The translations under genes and the position numbers were made by a program. The notes under the pieces are model-generated. The model was not told the origin of the DNA, made no database searches, and saw only the letters and a program-made list of their open reading frames with translations. A DNA stretch of 64,000 nucleotides from Adineta steineri (lineage: Eukaryota > Rotifera > Eurotatoria > Adinetida > Adinetidae): NCBI GenBank assembly GCA_905250115.1, contig CAJNOI010000072.1, positions 401,525 to 465,524 of the forward strand, read 5' to 3'. This document shows positions 33,555 to 45,647 of this stretch, piece by piece; position 1 is the first letter of the stretch, and each line of letters opens with the position of its first letter.

Positions 33555-33834
33555 TCGGATCCACACCCACACCCTTTGATATTAAATTCTGCTGAATCTG
33601 GATCAACAAGTTTTTTTTCCACTCACTGCTCACTTTTTGCTTGTTGTCTACCGCATCAGCGCATAATAAAAGCATGCTTTATATATATTTATATATAGAG
33701 CAGTACTTATTGAGTGCCAAAATTCTTTTGTACTAAAATATACTTATGAAAAAAACATTGCTTTTAGTTTGTATGCAATTTATTCTGGATTTATATTGAT
33801 ATTGATTTCTATTTAGATTTTTTTTTGTTGAAAA

Positions 33835-35755
33835 ATGTCTATTACACAAGAACAAAAAGCTACTATCAAATCAACTGCACCCATTTTAAAAGAAAATGGA
33901 AAAGAAATAACATCAATATTTTATAAACAAATGTTTGAAAATCATCCTGAATTATTAGATATATTTAATCAAACAAATCAAAGAATAGGAACACAACCAT
34001 TAGCATTAGCAAATACTATTTATTTTGCTGCTGAAAATATTGATAATTTACAAATACTTATGCCACAAATAAAACTTATTGCACATAAGCATCGTGCATT
34101 AACTATTCAACCCGAACATTATTCTATTGTTGGAAAATATTTACTTTTAGCAATAAAACAATTCTTAGGTGAAAAATCAACACAAGATATTCTAGATGCA
34201 TGGGCAGCTGCTTATAATATTATTGCAAATATTTTTATTGACATAGAAAAACAATTATATGATGAACTTGGTCCAAACGAAGAAGATAAAGGTTTTGTTC
34301 CATTAAGGCCACCCCCCCTCGAAAATCGATTTTTGACTTAGGAGCATTCAAATGATTTGAAATTTTCAGGGTATGTTAGGGCTATAATGAAGAAGTTATG
34401 GTAAAATTTTCAACCCAATATCATATTGTTAAGCCGAGATATTCACCAAACAAGGGCCCAAAATAGCTGATTTGGCATCTCAAATTTCACCGTCTGGACT
34501 CATCCTATATATGAAATTTTTTTTTTTGTTTGAAAGAGCATGTCAAACTGCAGGGCATGATGGGCTCCTTTTTTTTAAATTCATGTTTTTCAGTGGAAAA
34601 AAAGATATCACAAGTTCAAGGACTCCAGAAATCCTCAAAATTGGGTGTCGAATAATTTAAGCGCTTATATGTATTCAAAAAAAAAATTTAATTTGAAAAA
34701 AAGGGTCCCATCATGCCCTGCATCTCGACATGCTCTTTCAAACAAAAAAAAAATATATGTATATTGTTTGAGTCTAGACAGAGAAATTTGGGTTGCGCTT
34801 TTGAAAAACCATAAACTGAGAAAAAGCCAAAAACATTTTTTGATTTTTGAAAAAAACGCTTATTTTTCGAATAGGGAGTGACAGAAATCTTGGAAAATTT
34901 TTGACAAAAATGACATATCGGCAAAAAACTTTTCTCAATTATGAAAGAGCAGATGACAGGCTATCTTCCTATGCATTTATCTCAGTTTTCATTTTTTTGA
35001 AAAAAATTGACTTTTTTCGAGGGGGGGTGGCCTTAATTATCGTCAAGAAAGAAGTTATTGCTCATGAATCAATAGTTGCATTAACATTAGAACGTCCTCA
35101 AAATGGAAAAATCTTTAAGTTTCATGTTGGACAATATTTAACACTTCGGATAAAAAAAGATGGAAATTTTCATAATCGACATTATAGTCTTACTCGACCA
35201 TTTGATGGTAAAAGTTATTCGATTGCTATTAAAATTGAAAATATGAATGAGATTAAAGGTGTTGTTTCAAATGAAATAATAAATAATTATAACATAGGTG
35301 ATACAATATTAGCAAGTTTTCCAGCTGGAACATTCCAATTAGTTGAAAATAGTAAACATCATTTATTTATTGGAGGTGGAGTTGGCATAACAGTTCTTTT
35401 ATCCATGATTCATGAATTAAATAAACAAGGAAAATCAAATGATGCAATTCTAATTCATTGTGTACACTCAGAAGAATATGCAGCTTTTAATGACGAACTT
35501 AAATCAATACTTCCAGAAGGGCATTATCAATTATTTTTTAAAGATCAACGATTGGGAAAAGATGATTTAGAAAAAGTATTAGAAGCAAATACCCAAGTAT
35601 ATATATGTGGTTCGGTGCCATTTATGGATAAAATGGAAGGTTTATTAGTTGAATGTGGTCACCCATCATCTCAAATTCATATAGAAGCATTTCAACCAAC
35701 GCTCAGTATAATCAAAGGTGCAGTCAAAGATGAAGCAGAAACAAAAGTATTATAA
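33835..35755 (+). pseudogene. hmp-like: Flavohemoglobin (NO dioxygenase type) split by a transposable element
   Basis: The globin part (33835-34302) keeps the distal Tyr (IFYKQMF), the Gln of GTQPLAL and the proximal His (AHKHRALTIQPEHY), as in bacterial flavohemoglobins. The reductase part (35037-35755) has FHVGQYLTL, the FAD motif RHYSL, the NAD(P) motif IGGGVGITVLLSM, ICGSVPFMD and the EAFQP end. Between them lie 726 bases flanked by TTAA. With one TTAA and the insert removed, the frame runs unbroken for 396 codons, the usual length of bacterial Hmp. The family oxidises nitric oxide to nitrate in the cytosol using NAD(P)H, FAD and haem. As it stands, the insert adds stops and a frameshift, so a truncated globin is the likely product unless the insert is spliced. 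Apart from the insert the gene has no intron, which suggests acquisition from a microbe. Confidence 0.88.
34307..35032. mobile_element. 726-bp foldback MITE at a TTAA site
   Basis: TTAA at 34303-34306 and 35033-35036 flanks identical 19-base inverted ends GGCCACCCCCCCTCGAAAA. A second, internal inverted repeat of about 100 bases (about 34530-34590 against 34690-34750) includes TTTGAAAGAGCATGTC and GCAGGGCATGATGGG. No transposase. TTAA suggests a piggyBac-type mover; a TA-duplicating Tc1/mariner-type mover would leave the same footprint. Confidence 0.88.
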
Positions 35756-36274
35756 GCTTTACGATGGACAATATTTTTAAAAATATTTTATGATTATTTT
35801 GTGGTCTTTCGTATTTTTATGATTATCAAATAATAAAAATAAACAGAACTTAAATTTTAATAAACTTTATACCTTAGCTAAATTTGTTTTCTTCGATTTC
35901 TGTAGTTCATAAGAAACTCTGTTACTTTTAATTAATGGGTGCTATATCCTAATCGGTTCATTTTGATCTAAAAACTAATCAGATCTGGTAAGAATCGATG
36001 GGAGTATATTCGATAAGACTATCGACCAATTTGATCATGAGTTAGTGTGGATCAGAGCCAAAATTTAAATCTCTTACTTCCCACAATGTATTTCATACGT
36101 AGAATAGTCTGCTTCGTTATTATGAAGAGCAAAAAATTTAAAATAGTTTTAAATTAAAACTAAGTTTTGAACACAGTTTTGAAATTCTTTTCTGTTCACC
36201 TTTGTATGAAACATTTAGAAAAATAAACATGATGATAATTTTCTCGAAAAGTTATATATGGGCACGGCCAAGCG
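35756..36274. other. Intergenic AT-rich stretch
   Basis: Contains AATAAA near 35831 for the flavohemoglobin gene. Nothing else is recognised. Confidence 0.45.
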
Positions 36275-37790
36275 CAGTGGCGGCGGAGCGTAGTAGGCCT
36301 AGGTAGGCTCCAGCCTATCCTAGACTGCGAACGGGTAGGCTTGGGTAGGCTCAAAATATGTCCTACGAAAGGCCTGGGTAGGCTCGATTTCATAAAAAAT
36401 TTTTTTATTATAGTTTAGTTTTCATGCTCGGATAGATGTCTTATTGTTAAAAGATTGGTGCACACTCTCTCTACTATCAACTTGTGTCTACTGAAGTGTT
36501 TTTATGGGATTTGTCTGTTGTGGCGTCTGTATCTATATCGAGTCGTTTGTTTTTCAAACTCCAAAGTTTAATGTTTGTTTTAAACTTCTGTTTAAAATAA
36601 GTTTTGAATTTTAGACGCTCATAGATCATTATTCATTTTGCATACAACCGATGTAAAAAGATAGGATAAAAATCAGATTAAACTCCATTAAAAAAAGATT
36701 AGAAATCGGTTATGATTAAACGCTTTTAATCGATTTTAATCAGAAATAACCAAAAAAACAAAAGTTTCTTTGACTATTACGATGAATTGCGGTGATAATC
36801 AATTAAAAGTTCATGAAAAAAGTTGATTATAATCGATGAAAATGGGTCTCAGTTTGTTCATTTTTTCTTAGGTAGAAATCAGTTTTTCACACGAACTGCT
36901 AATCGATTATAATCTCAGTTCATTATAATAATCAAAGAAAGTTGTTTTTTTCGGTTATTTATAATTAAAAATCGATTAAAAGAGTATGATTGTAACAGAT
37001 TTTTAAAAACTTTTCTGTTGATTTTCTCGTCAAAGTTTTTTACATAGGAATGTCGGCTAAAAAAAGTCAGATTATGTCTTTTCAAAGTAAAACACAAAAG
37101 ACTAATAATAGTTCTGAGTATACATAAAGAAAAGTTAGGTGTACTTGATCTGAAATACATCCATTCTGGTTTTATCTTAAAAAACCAAAGTTGAAAGACT
37201 TTCTTTTGAGCGCGAATAGTTTCATTTTTTTTTCATCAATTTTTTCACCATTTTTAAGTCGTATTTCTATGTAACACTTTCAGTTCGTGTGTTCGTTCAA
37301 GAAAATAAAACATCATGTAGTTATTAAATTTCAACAGTAACTAAAGTCAGCAAGAAAGACTAAACAATTAACAGTTAAAAAAATATTCGTCTAACTTGCT
37401 CAGGAGTGCAGAATCTTCCGTTAAAACTAAAAATTTTCCCAAACGTAGAAAAATCCATCAAAAATTTCCCTCAATATTCAAGTAAAACCAAGGTTTTTTT
37501 TTGAATATTTTTGTTAAATAAATGAAAAGAGAGAAGAGACAACGACATGTTTAAAATATACTATTCTAATGAACATATCAAATCATTTGCGTATAAAATA
37601 ATATTTTCACCTAAAAAATTTCTTTATTATTTTTCTATAGAAAAAAATTCAAAGTCAATAATTTTTCAAAAATTTCCCCACACGCGCGTTCGCGCAGAGG
37701 AGCATATTCTGCATCCCTGAATTTGCTATCTTGAGTGATTCGTTTGAAAAATTGAGCCTACCCTAGAATGAAATCGTTCCGCCGCCTATG
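36275..37790. mobile_element. 1.5-kb inverted-repeat element with GGTAGGCTC words
   Basis: Left end CAGTGGCGGCGGAGCG and inverted right end CATAGGCGGCGGAACG, each followed inward by CCTA/TAGGCTC sequence. Inside the left end the word GGGTAGGCTC recurs several times. No coding frame and no clear target duplication. The ends recall hAT elements, and the GC-rich edges contrast with an AT-rich interior. Confidence 0.55.
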
Positions 37791-38091
37791 CACTAATGCA
37801 AAACGAAAATTTATTTCTTAATGATTCAAGATGATTTATATCTACTTTAATATTTTGCTTAACGATAAATGCACTTTGGTTGAAAATATAGTTTTCATTT
37901 TAAAAGAAACGATTCTAAAATGATAGTATGGAGTGTTAATATTAATTTCATGGTTATTTATTGATAAAAATATAGATATAAGGAAATCGAAAATAATTTA
38001 TAGTAAGAAATGCTATTTAATGTGAAACATAAAAATTAATAAATATATATATATATATATAATGAATGTTCAATAAGATTAATGGTCCTGT

Positions 38092-39578
38092 TCAACAAGT
38101 ATTTAAAATGACATCGATAGTTTGTGTATCTTCGGATGCAGTTATTATATCTATTCGACCGTCATTATTTAAATCAACGACAATAATAAGATAAGAATTT
38201 GGATTAATATTGATGAGCATTTTTGTTGGAAAACTTCCATCACCTTTCCCCACAAATATAAGTAAACTACTGTCTTGGTAATTTGCAACAACAATATCCA
38301 AATAAGTATCTCCATTGAAATCAGCAATACCTATTTCTGCAGGATATATACCAGTTCCGTAAACCATTGGTGATTGTAAACTTCCATTTCCGTAATTAAA
38401 TAAAATACTTATATTATTATTACCAGAATGTCCTATGACTAAATCTATATGTCCATCACCATTAAGATCTCCAATATCTGAAGTGTATGGTGCAGCGGTT
38501 AGTAAATGAGGAATTCTTGGCCGGAAATTTCCATCACCATATCCAAGATAGACACTGACGGTGTTATCAAAGACTTCACATACAGCAAAATCCAGAAAAT
38601 TATCTTGATTAAAATCAGCGATAGATATATAATTTGGAGAACGAAGAGTTAGCACAGTATTTCTTACATGAAAACTTCCATTACCATATCCTAAAATGAG
38701 ACTAACAACATTATTATCTGTAACACTAACGATAATATCTAAATTGTTATCATTATTAAAGTCACCCATCTTCACATCAAATGGAGTAGCACCAACAGGT
38801 AAAAATTGATAATGATAAAACGTTCCATCACCCGCTCCAAGTAAAACCATAATACTTGCTTTATTTTCATTAACAATAATAACATCATCATTTTGATCAT
38901 TATTAACATCACCAATACTCATATATCCAAGATATTTAATAAAACTTAAGGTTACTTGTGACTGAAATGTTCCATTTTCGCCACCAAAATTAATATCCAT
39001 CGCATTATTTGTATATCGAGATACAATTAGATCAAGCATATTATCATTATTTAAATCACCAATAGCAAATCCGTAAGGTATGTCATTCATAGGATAACTC
39101 TTAATTAAATCGAATGTTAATTGAGCACATCTAGGATCTATACAAATAATGATTAGATATGCGAGTTATTTTTGTTTATTTACTAACTTGATGGAGTTCT
39201 AATTGAAGTATTTATCAGTAATGAAGATGTTGAAATAGAATTATTCATTGAATTTATTGATATTAATTCTAAAATATATATATTTTTTTTGAATTTAATT
39301 GGTCAATAACATGATACATACCAGTTGTAGTAATGTTTACATTTAGTGATGATGATGATGGTCTTATGTTCTTATAAACCATTATAAGAATAAGAATTAA
39401 ACCGATACCTATAATTATACTACCAATAAGACTAAGTAGTCTAAGTAAAAATGATTTTTTCGATGAATTATTAGTTATTCTACATAAGAAAAGTAATATT
39501 TTATCAGACAAAACATTTCATTGAAAATATATACTCATTCATCGTTAATAATGTTGTTGATGATGGTGCATCGATCAT
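38092..39578 (-). CDS. Membrane-anchored VCBS/FG-GAP repeat protein
   Basis: Exons on the minus strand: 39578-39535, 39479-39322, 39268-39188 and 39137-38092, in phase, 442 aa. A short N-terminus and a transmembrane helix at about residues 29-51 (SIIIGIGLILILIMVY) precede a Ser/Thr/Asn-rich linker of about 45 residues. Seven repeats of about 48 residues follow with the calcium-binding loop pattern D-x-N-x-D-x-x-x-D (GDLNNDNMLD, GDFNNDNNLD, GDLNGDGHID), the FG-GAP/VCBS beta-propeller signature. It probably displays a propeller outside the cell, anchored as a type II protein. The ligand is unknown. Seven blades would close a propeller. Confidence 0.82.
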
Positions 39579-40132
39579 ATCGACAGACAACTTTTGTTTT
39601 TTGTTCACTCTCTTCAAATATATAATATAATGTATGTGAATTTATGTGCTAACCAACTTGTTTTTCTCCAGTTTATCTAAAATATAAGAAAAAGAAACTT
39701 CTGTTTACATTTGATGAACTTTTTTTTTCTTTCAAAAAAAATGTTTTACGCGTTTTTTTAGAAATGGAATAGTAAACTATATGTGCGCAATTAGTTAAAA
39801 TAGAAAAGAAAAACGTTATGGAAAAGAATTTAATTTAGATAAATCTTACTATGCTGATTCTTTTTTAACGTTGTTATTAACACAAAAAAAGAAAAATACG
39901 CTAAGATATTGAACATGAAACACTACAATCACTTATCATAAGAATCTCAAATAAAGAGAAGATAAGAATATTAATGGATATATAATCATTTACTGTGTGT
40001 CTTAATGGAAATGATGAAGAAGATACTACTGATAAGCAAGAACATTAGCATAACTGAATAAAATACATTTTTATAAGCTTATAAGAAAAACATAAAATGC
40101 AAAGCAAAGCAAAGCAAAGCAAAGTTAATGTT
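39579..40132. other. Intergenic stretch with an AAAGC microsatellite
   Basis: A pentanucleotide run (GCAAA repeated about five times) lies at 40098-40123, just after the stop of the next minus-strand gene. Otherwise AT-rich with no gene. Confidence 0.55.
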
Positions 40133-43100
40133 TTATTCGAGAGTTGCATTATTAGATTCTATAAATGGTGTTATACGTGTTTTTCTTCGATAAAAAGCCC
40201 AAAGAATAATATAAATAGAAGGTGGTAAAATAATTTTTAATGAACGTGATAAACCTTCATATAAAGATATTATAGTTAATAAAATATAAATAATATTAAA
40301 TGTTTGAATATAAGAATATTTACATTGTAAAGAATGACATTTTTGAAAATAATTTTTATATGATTTATTAATATACCAATTGTCAATAAATAATCTATCA
40401 ACCATTTCTTGTATAGTATCATTAATTCCATAGAAATTAGTTGATGATAAAAATGGATTAAGTATTGTAAAATTAATATCTGATATATTTTCATCAATAA
40501 AATATCGAATAGAATTTAAACATGTTTCATTATATAAACATTCTAATGTAGATTGTAAAATAGTTTCAAGTGGATAACAACCAATTAACAATCCAGGTAA
40601 CCCGAAAGGATAATTATCGGTAACTATTGCTGGTTGTGTACATTCAGATGATGTTGCACAACTACAAAAATTACCGTATGTTTGTGGATTTGTATATACA
40701 GGTGAAGCATCACTTGTAGCTAATACAGTAAATTTCCAATTCGATTCATAAGCTGTCATTAATGCATTACCTTGAATTAATCCACGAACAATATCTAATG
40801 TTCTTTTAAATATATGTGGTGTTGATGTTTGAAATGATTTAATAAATGAATCAACTTGAGTTTCAAATAATTCAGAAGAAATCAATTGAATATTAGTAAA
40901 TTTTGTTGCATAAAATTGTGTTAAACTACTATTAACAGCTTGTTGAGTTAATTGACATAATGACGATAAAGTTAAAAATTGAGCTGCTGCTGTTGAACGA
41001 TAGGTATTTTCATTTATTGCAGATAAATTATATAAATAATTAATCCATTGTTCATTAACAAAATCTGATGAACAAATTTGATTATATGTTGGTTTCATAT
41101 AAACAAATTCTTGATAATTAATAGATATTTCATTACATGGACAATTAAGAGTATTCGGATATAATATTTGTAAATTTTCATATTGATTTTGAGATGTTAA
41201 TGTAACAGTTGAATTAATAAGAACATTTTTTGATGATGTATACGCAATAAGAATAATAAGAATTGTTAATAAAAAAGTGATGTAAATTCTTGTTGTTATT
41301 TGTTGTATTCGAATATTTGAAGAATTATTATCAAATAAATTCAAATTAATAAGTTTTTTTTTAATTCTCTTAAAGATTGTATCAGATTCAGCTGAAACAA
41401 CAAAAAACATATTAAGTACTAAAGAAAAATATATTTTCATACTTGAAGATGTTCGATCAATAGTTTTTCTTCGAAAAATATTCACAAGAAATTTTATTAG
41501 AAATTTCAAGATAACAATTAAACCTCCACATATACCTATTACTCTTGTTAATATAAAAATAATATCAGGATGTTGTTCAACAACATATGAACAATATAAT
41601 GGTTGACATTGACTATAATATTTTTCATAAAAATATAAAACATTCCAATCTTCAATAAATAAATTGTCTACAATTGTTTTAAATGATGTCTTATTTGAAT
41701 ATCGACTTGGTATGGATGTGTTTAATGGTATTAATATATTATAAATACTTGAATATGGATACATATAAGATTTAATACGTTTAATACATTGATCATCATA
41801 AAAACATTCGATTGTACTTAATAATAATGAATCAAAAAAATAACAACTTATATACATACCTGAAACAACATCTTGATCTTGAATATCATCTGTTATAAAG
41901 AAACCAAGTTTTCCATTACAATTACGATCAGTAACACATGTACAATTATCATAATCTAATAGAAATGGATGAGCTACTTCTTTTATTCCATCATTATAAA
42001 TCGTATAAGCAACATTTGTAATCTTTGCAGAAATGAATTGATTACTAAAAGTCATACCATAAATTATATCTAATGATTGTTTATGAGATTGTTGTGTTGT
42101 TGTTTGAAATAATTCAATTAATGCATTTATTTCATTATAAAATATATTAATATCAATTACCTGTGGTGTAACATATTCATTAACATAAAATTGTGTTAAT
42201 CTATTTTCAATTGTTGTATTCACATATTGGCAGAGTTTAAGTAAAATAATATAATAATAAGGTGCCATATGTCGAAAATCACGAGCAGCATAATCATGAG
42301 TTGGTGTCCAAAAATCGTTTAGAAACCATAAATTTGAAACAAAACTACTTGAACATATTTGATGATATGTAGGTTGAATTATAATAAATTTCTCATAGGA
42401 AATTGATAATTGACGACATGGACATTGTAAATTATTAGCTGAAATATTATTTAATTGTTCAAATTGAACTTGTGTTGGATTATTAATTATTATGGTTTTT
42501 GTTTGTATTTGTAAAAAAGTATAAAGAGTAAATGTTAATAAACATATAATAAATACAATAATAAATATTCGAGTTGATATTAATTCATTTTTTCGTGTAT
42601 GAGAATCTGTCAAATTATTTTTGGTAAATATATTAAAATTTCGAATAAAATTTATTATATGTTGATATAAATAATATAAACGAGTTTTTATTGATACTAA
42701 ATAATTAAAAAAATATACGAAATATTCATTAAGAAAAAACAATACCGTTTGGTATTGATGAATCAATACTATGAATTTCTTGTTGTTGTTGTTTTTTCTT
42801 ACGATAAAATTTAATAATCGATGGAATAAGTATACGTAAAACAATTGTTAATCCACCATATAAACTAATAATATTGGTTAAAATATAAAGAATATTATGT
42901 TTCTCTTCAGTTATATATTCACAATATGATGGTTGACATTGATTAAAATATTGAATAAAAGATTTATTAATAATCCATTTTTCAATAAATAATTCATAAA
43001 CTAATGTTTCAATAGTTGTTTGTGGGGAATAATTTGATGTATTATTAAGTATTTTAAAAGGATTATTTTCTATTGTTGTTGTTGTTGAATAATTAACATA

Positions 43101-44096
43101 AGAAATAATTGTATTTAAACAAATTTCTTGAAAAAAACATTCTGTTGTTGTTAAAAGTAATGATTCAATTGGATTACAACCCATATATATACCAGGTAAA
43201 CTAACTGTTATATTAGGTGTTGAACTTCTATTTATTGGTATTCTATCAACCCACCATGATCCTGGATATTCATATTGAATAATATCAACAAAAATACCTA
43301 CTTGGATTTGATTTACTACTCCAGTATTATTGCTACAATCGAAATGGTATCCTTTTGCTTTTGTTTCTTGATAATAAATACTATTCATCGTTACATAGTC
43401 GATTATATCACCAGATGCAGCAATTTGAAGAAAAAAAAGATTATCAATTGCAGAAAATAATTGATTGTTATTTGTCATATGTCGGAATAATTGAATAAAA
43501 TTTTGAAAGAATGATGGTGCTGTTCTTTGAAATATTTGAATAAAAGATTCAATTTGAACTGTAAATGTATTTAATGAAACTAATTGAGGAGTTATATATT
43601 CTAATAAATAAAATTGTATTAAACTATCATTAATTGTTAATTGTGCTTGTTGACATAAAGTTCTTAAAGCTTGAAATTGTATAAAAGCACTACGACGAAA
43701 ATCAAGTTCATAAAAATAACTTATATTTTCATAAAATAAAAAATCAATCCAACGTTGACTAATAAAATCGGATGAACAAATTTCATGATATTCTAATTCA
43801 ATATTAATAAATTTATTATAAGAAATAGAAATTTCTTGACATGAACATTTTAATGTATTCGAATATTTTATGTATAAATCTTCATATTTATCATAAGTTG
43901 GATTTGAAATTGTTACAATAGTCGTTTCCGATGTTAATGTTGTAAATAAAGTAAATATAAATAAGATTATAATGAATATAATAATATAGAAACGAGTAGA
44001 AAGAATTTGATTTCGTTTTATATGTTCATCATTAGTACCATCTTCAAATAAATTCAAATTGGTTATATATTGACCAACGCGTTGAATATAATGCAT
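40133..44096 (-). CDS. Large membrane protein of three tandem homologous units
   Basis: Exon 1 44096-42746 and exon 2 42696-40133 join in phase across a 49-base intron (1304 codons). A second, frame-neutral 51-base intron (41442-41392, GTATGA..TTTCAG) is likely; its removal gives 1287 aa. Each unit of about 430 residues has a TM helix near its start, an extracellular-looking region with C-x-C-x-E-I-S-I-x-Y and Q-I-C-S-S-D-F motifs, further Cys and N-glycosylation sequons, and a second TM helix with S-L-Y-x-G-L before a basic tail. Both introns fall at the same place between units, so an intron-bearing gene was duplicated in tandem. No known family is recognised. Confidence 0.75.
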
Positions 44097-44689
44097 TATG
44101 GATTGTATTATGTTTGAAGAAGAAGTTTGACTGTTTAAAAAAGTTTAATATATAAGAGTGTCAAACGGTTTTTGTCTTTTATTTCAAAACTATATGTGTA
44201 TTGAAGTAAAAATCAAGGTGTTTGTTTTTTCCATTAGTTCTAGAAAAATCTTAACTAAGAATATTAAATTATATACAACATTACAATTACGAGTTTACAA
44301 AAAAAAAACGTTCGTTTGGAAATTCCAGTAAAACTACGTCATCACTTCAAATATTAATTATAACAAAAAAACAAAAAAAAGAAACGCAAAAGATATATTC
44401 ATATATATATATATATATATATATTGAATACAATAAAGAAATTAAACATTGTGATTACAGAAGAAAATAAACATAGTGCTTTCTTTTTGCAAATTACTTT
44501 TGTTAAAATGCAATTTCATTTCTCTATGTTTATATGCAACAAAAAACAACTTAAATAGAATGCTTCAATTTTAAAATTTATATTCTTTTTTTGTTCTAGA
44601 CACGAAAAATCAATCAGATTCTATTTGATTTAAAGATGTTCGAATTTAATCGATAAAATAGATGTCAATGAAAAACTTTCTATGATGTA
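44097..44689. other. AT-rich upstream region
   Basis: Promoter side of the three-unit gene. It carries a TA dinucleotide run at 44400-44424. No gene. Confidence 0.45.
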
Positions 44690-45647
44690 CAGTACTACTC
44701 AAAAAAACTTACACAAAATTTAATTTTTTGTATAACGATTTTCTTACCCTTAGAAAGTAATTACAAATTTGAAATTTCCAGGGATATATGTTCGTTAGAT
44801 ATACTACACAGTGGCTATATAAAAGTGTGATTTCTCTTCTTTTTGATATATTAACATTTACTCATGACATAATCTACTGATTTAAAAAACTGTCATATAT
44901 TGACACTACATTATTGTGACAGAGGCATGGGGTGCACTCGTGCTATTCATCATAAAATAAAGATATCATCAAGGACTATCTATTACAATATAAATAAATT
45001 GAAACAAACAAATTCACTTAAACAGTGAAGAGGAAATGATCGACTATGTGTCACACGGAAATAGAAAAAATCTATATTGCTCAATATTTTCGATGTAGCA
45101 ATTAAATAATCCTCAATGAAATCAATGAAAAATTATCGACAATTAATGGTTCATATTAAGCTCATACACTAAAAAATTATCTTCTTTCTGCTACTAGGCA
45201 AGATTTTCGTCCAAATTGATGTTTACAACAAGATAATGATCGTAATCATACTCACAATATTTCCAAATAATTGATCAACAACAAAATATTAGAATTATTG
45301 GAGTGTTCATTTGATACTCGAAACGTTAATCCTATCGAGAACTTATGGTCGATCGTAAAACGCAAAGTTGAAACAAGAAAATTGAAAAATATTGATAAAC
45401 TCGAGCTTTTTTTATGTGAAGAATTTAAAAATATCAATGATAATATTGTAGTGAAAATTGTGATGTCGATGAAAAAACGATGTTTGTCTCTTATTGAATC
45501 TAAAGGCTAACGAATAAAATATTGAAGTATAGTGTTTAATAGTACTCGACATAGGCTATCAATCAGTAGTAGAAACTACTTGACAGTGACTCATATATGG
45601 AAATATATTTATATAACAGGATGTGCAAGTTTTTTTGAATAGTACTG
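44690..45647 (+). mobile_element. Decayed Tc1/mariner-type transposon
   Basis: Inverted ends CAGTACTACTCAAAAAAACT and CAGTACTATTCAAAAAAACT, flanked by TA on both sides, 958 bases. The transposase is in pieces: a helix-turn-helix-like part near 44930-45050 with stops, QQDNDRNHTHNISK near 45220-45262, and NPIENLWSIVKRKVE in the open stretch 45271-45510. These are Tc1-family DDE landmarks. The element is dead by stops and frameshifts. Confidence 0.88.
44880..45510 (+). pseudogene. Tc1-type transposase remnant
   Basis: Frame-broken DDE transposase inside the element above. The C-terminal 80 residues (45271-45510) are continuous and contain the conserved NPIENLW box. Stops occur before this box and in the N-terminal DNA-binding part. 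Confidence 0.82.

Noticed and set aside
33350-33595. An 81-codon frame near the telomere-like cluster
   Set aside because: It spans a direct duplication and a C-rich tract, with no start context, homology or exon partners.
34645-34924. Phe/Lys-rich frames within the flavohemoglobin insert
   Set aside because: A by-product of A/T runs in a foldback element; no transposase motif.
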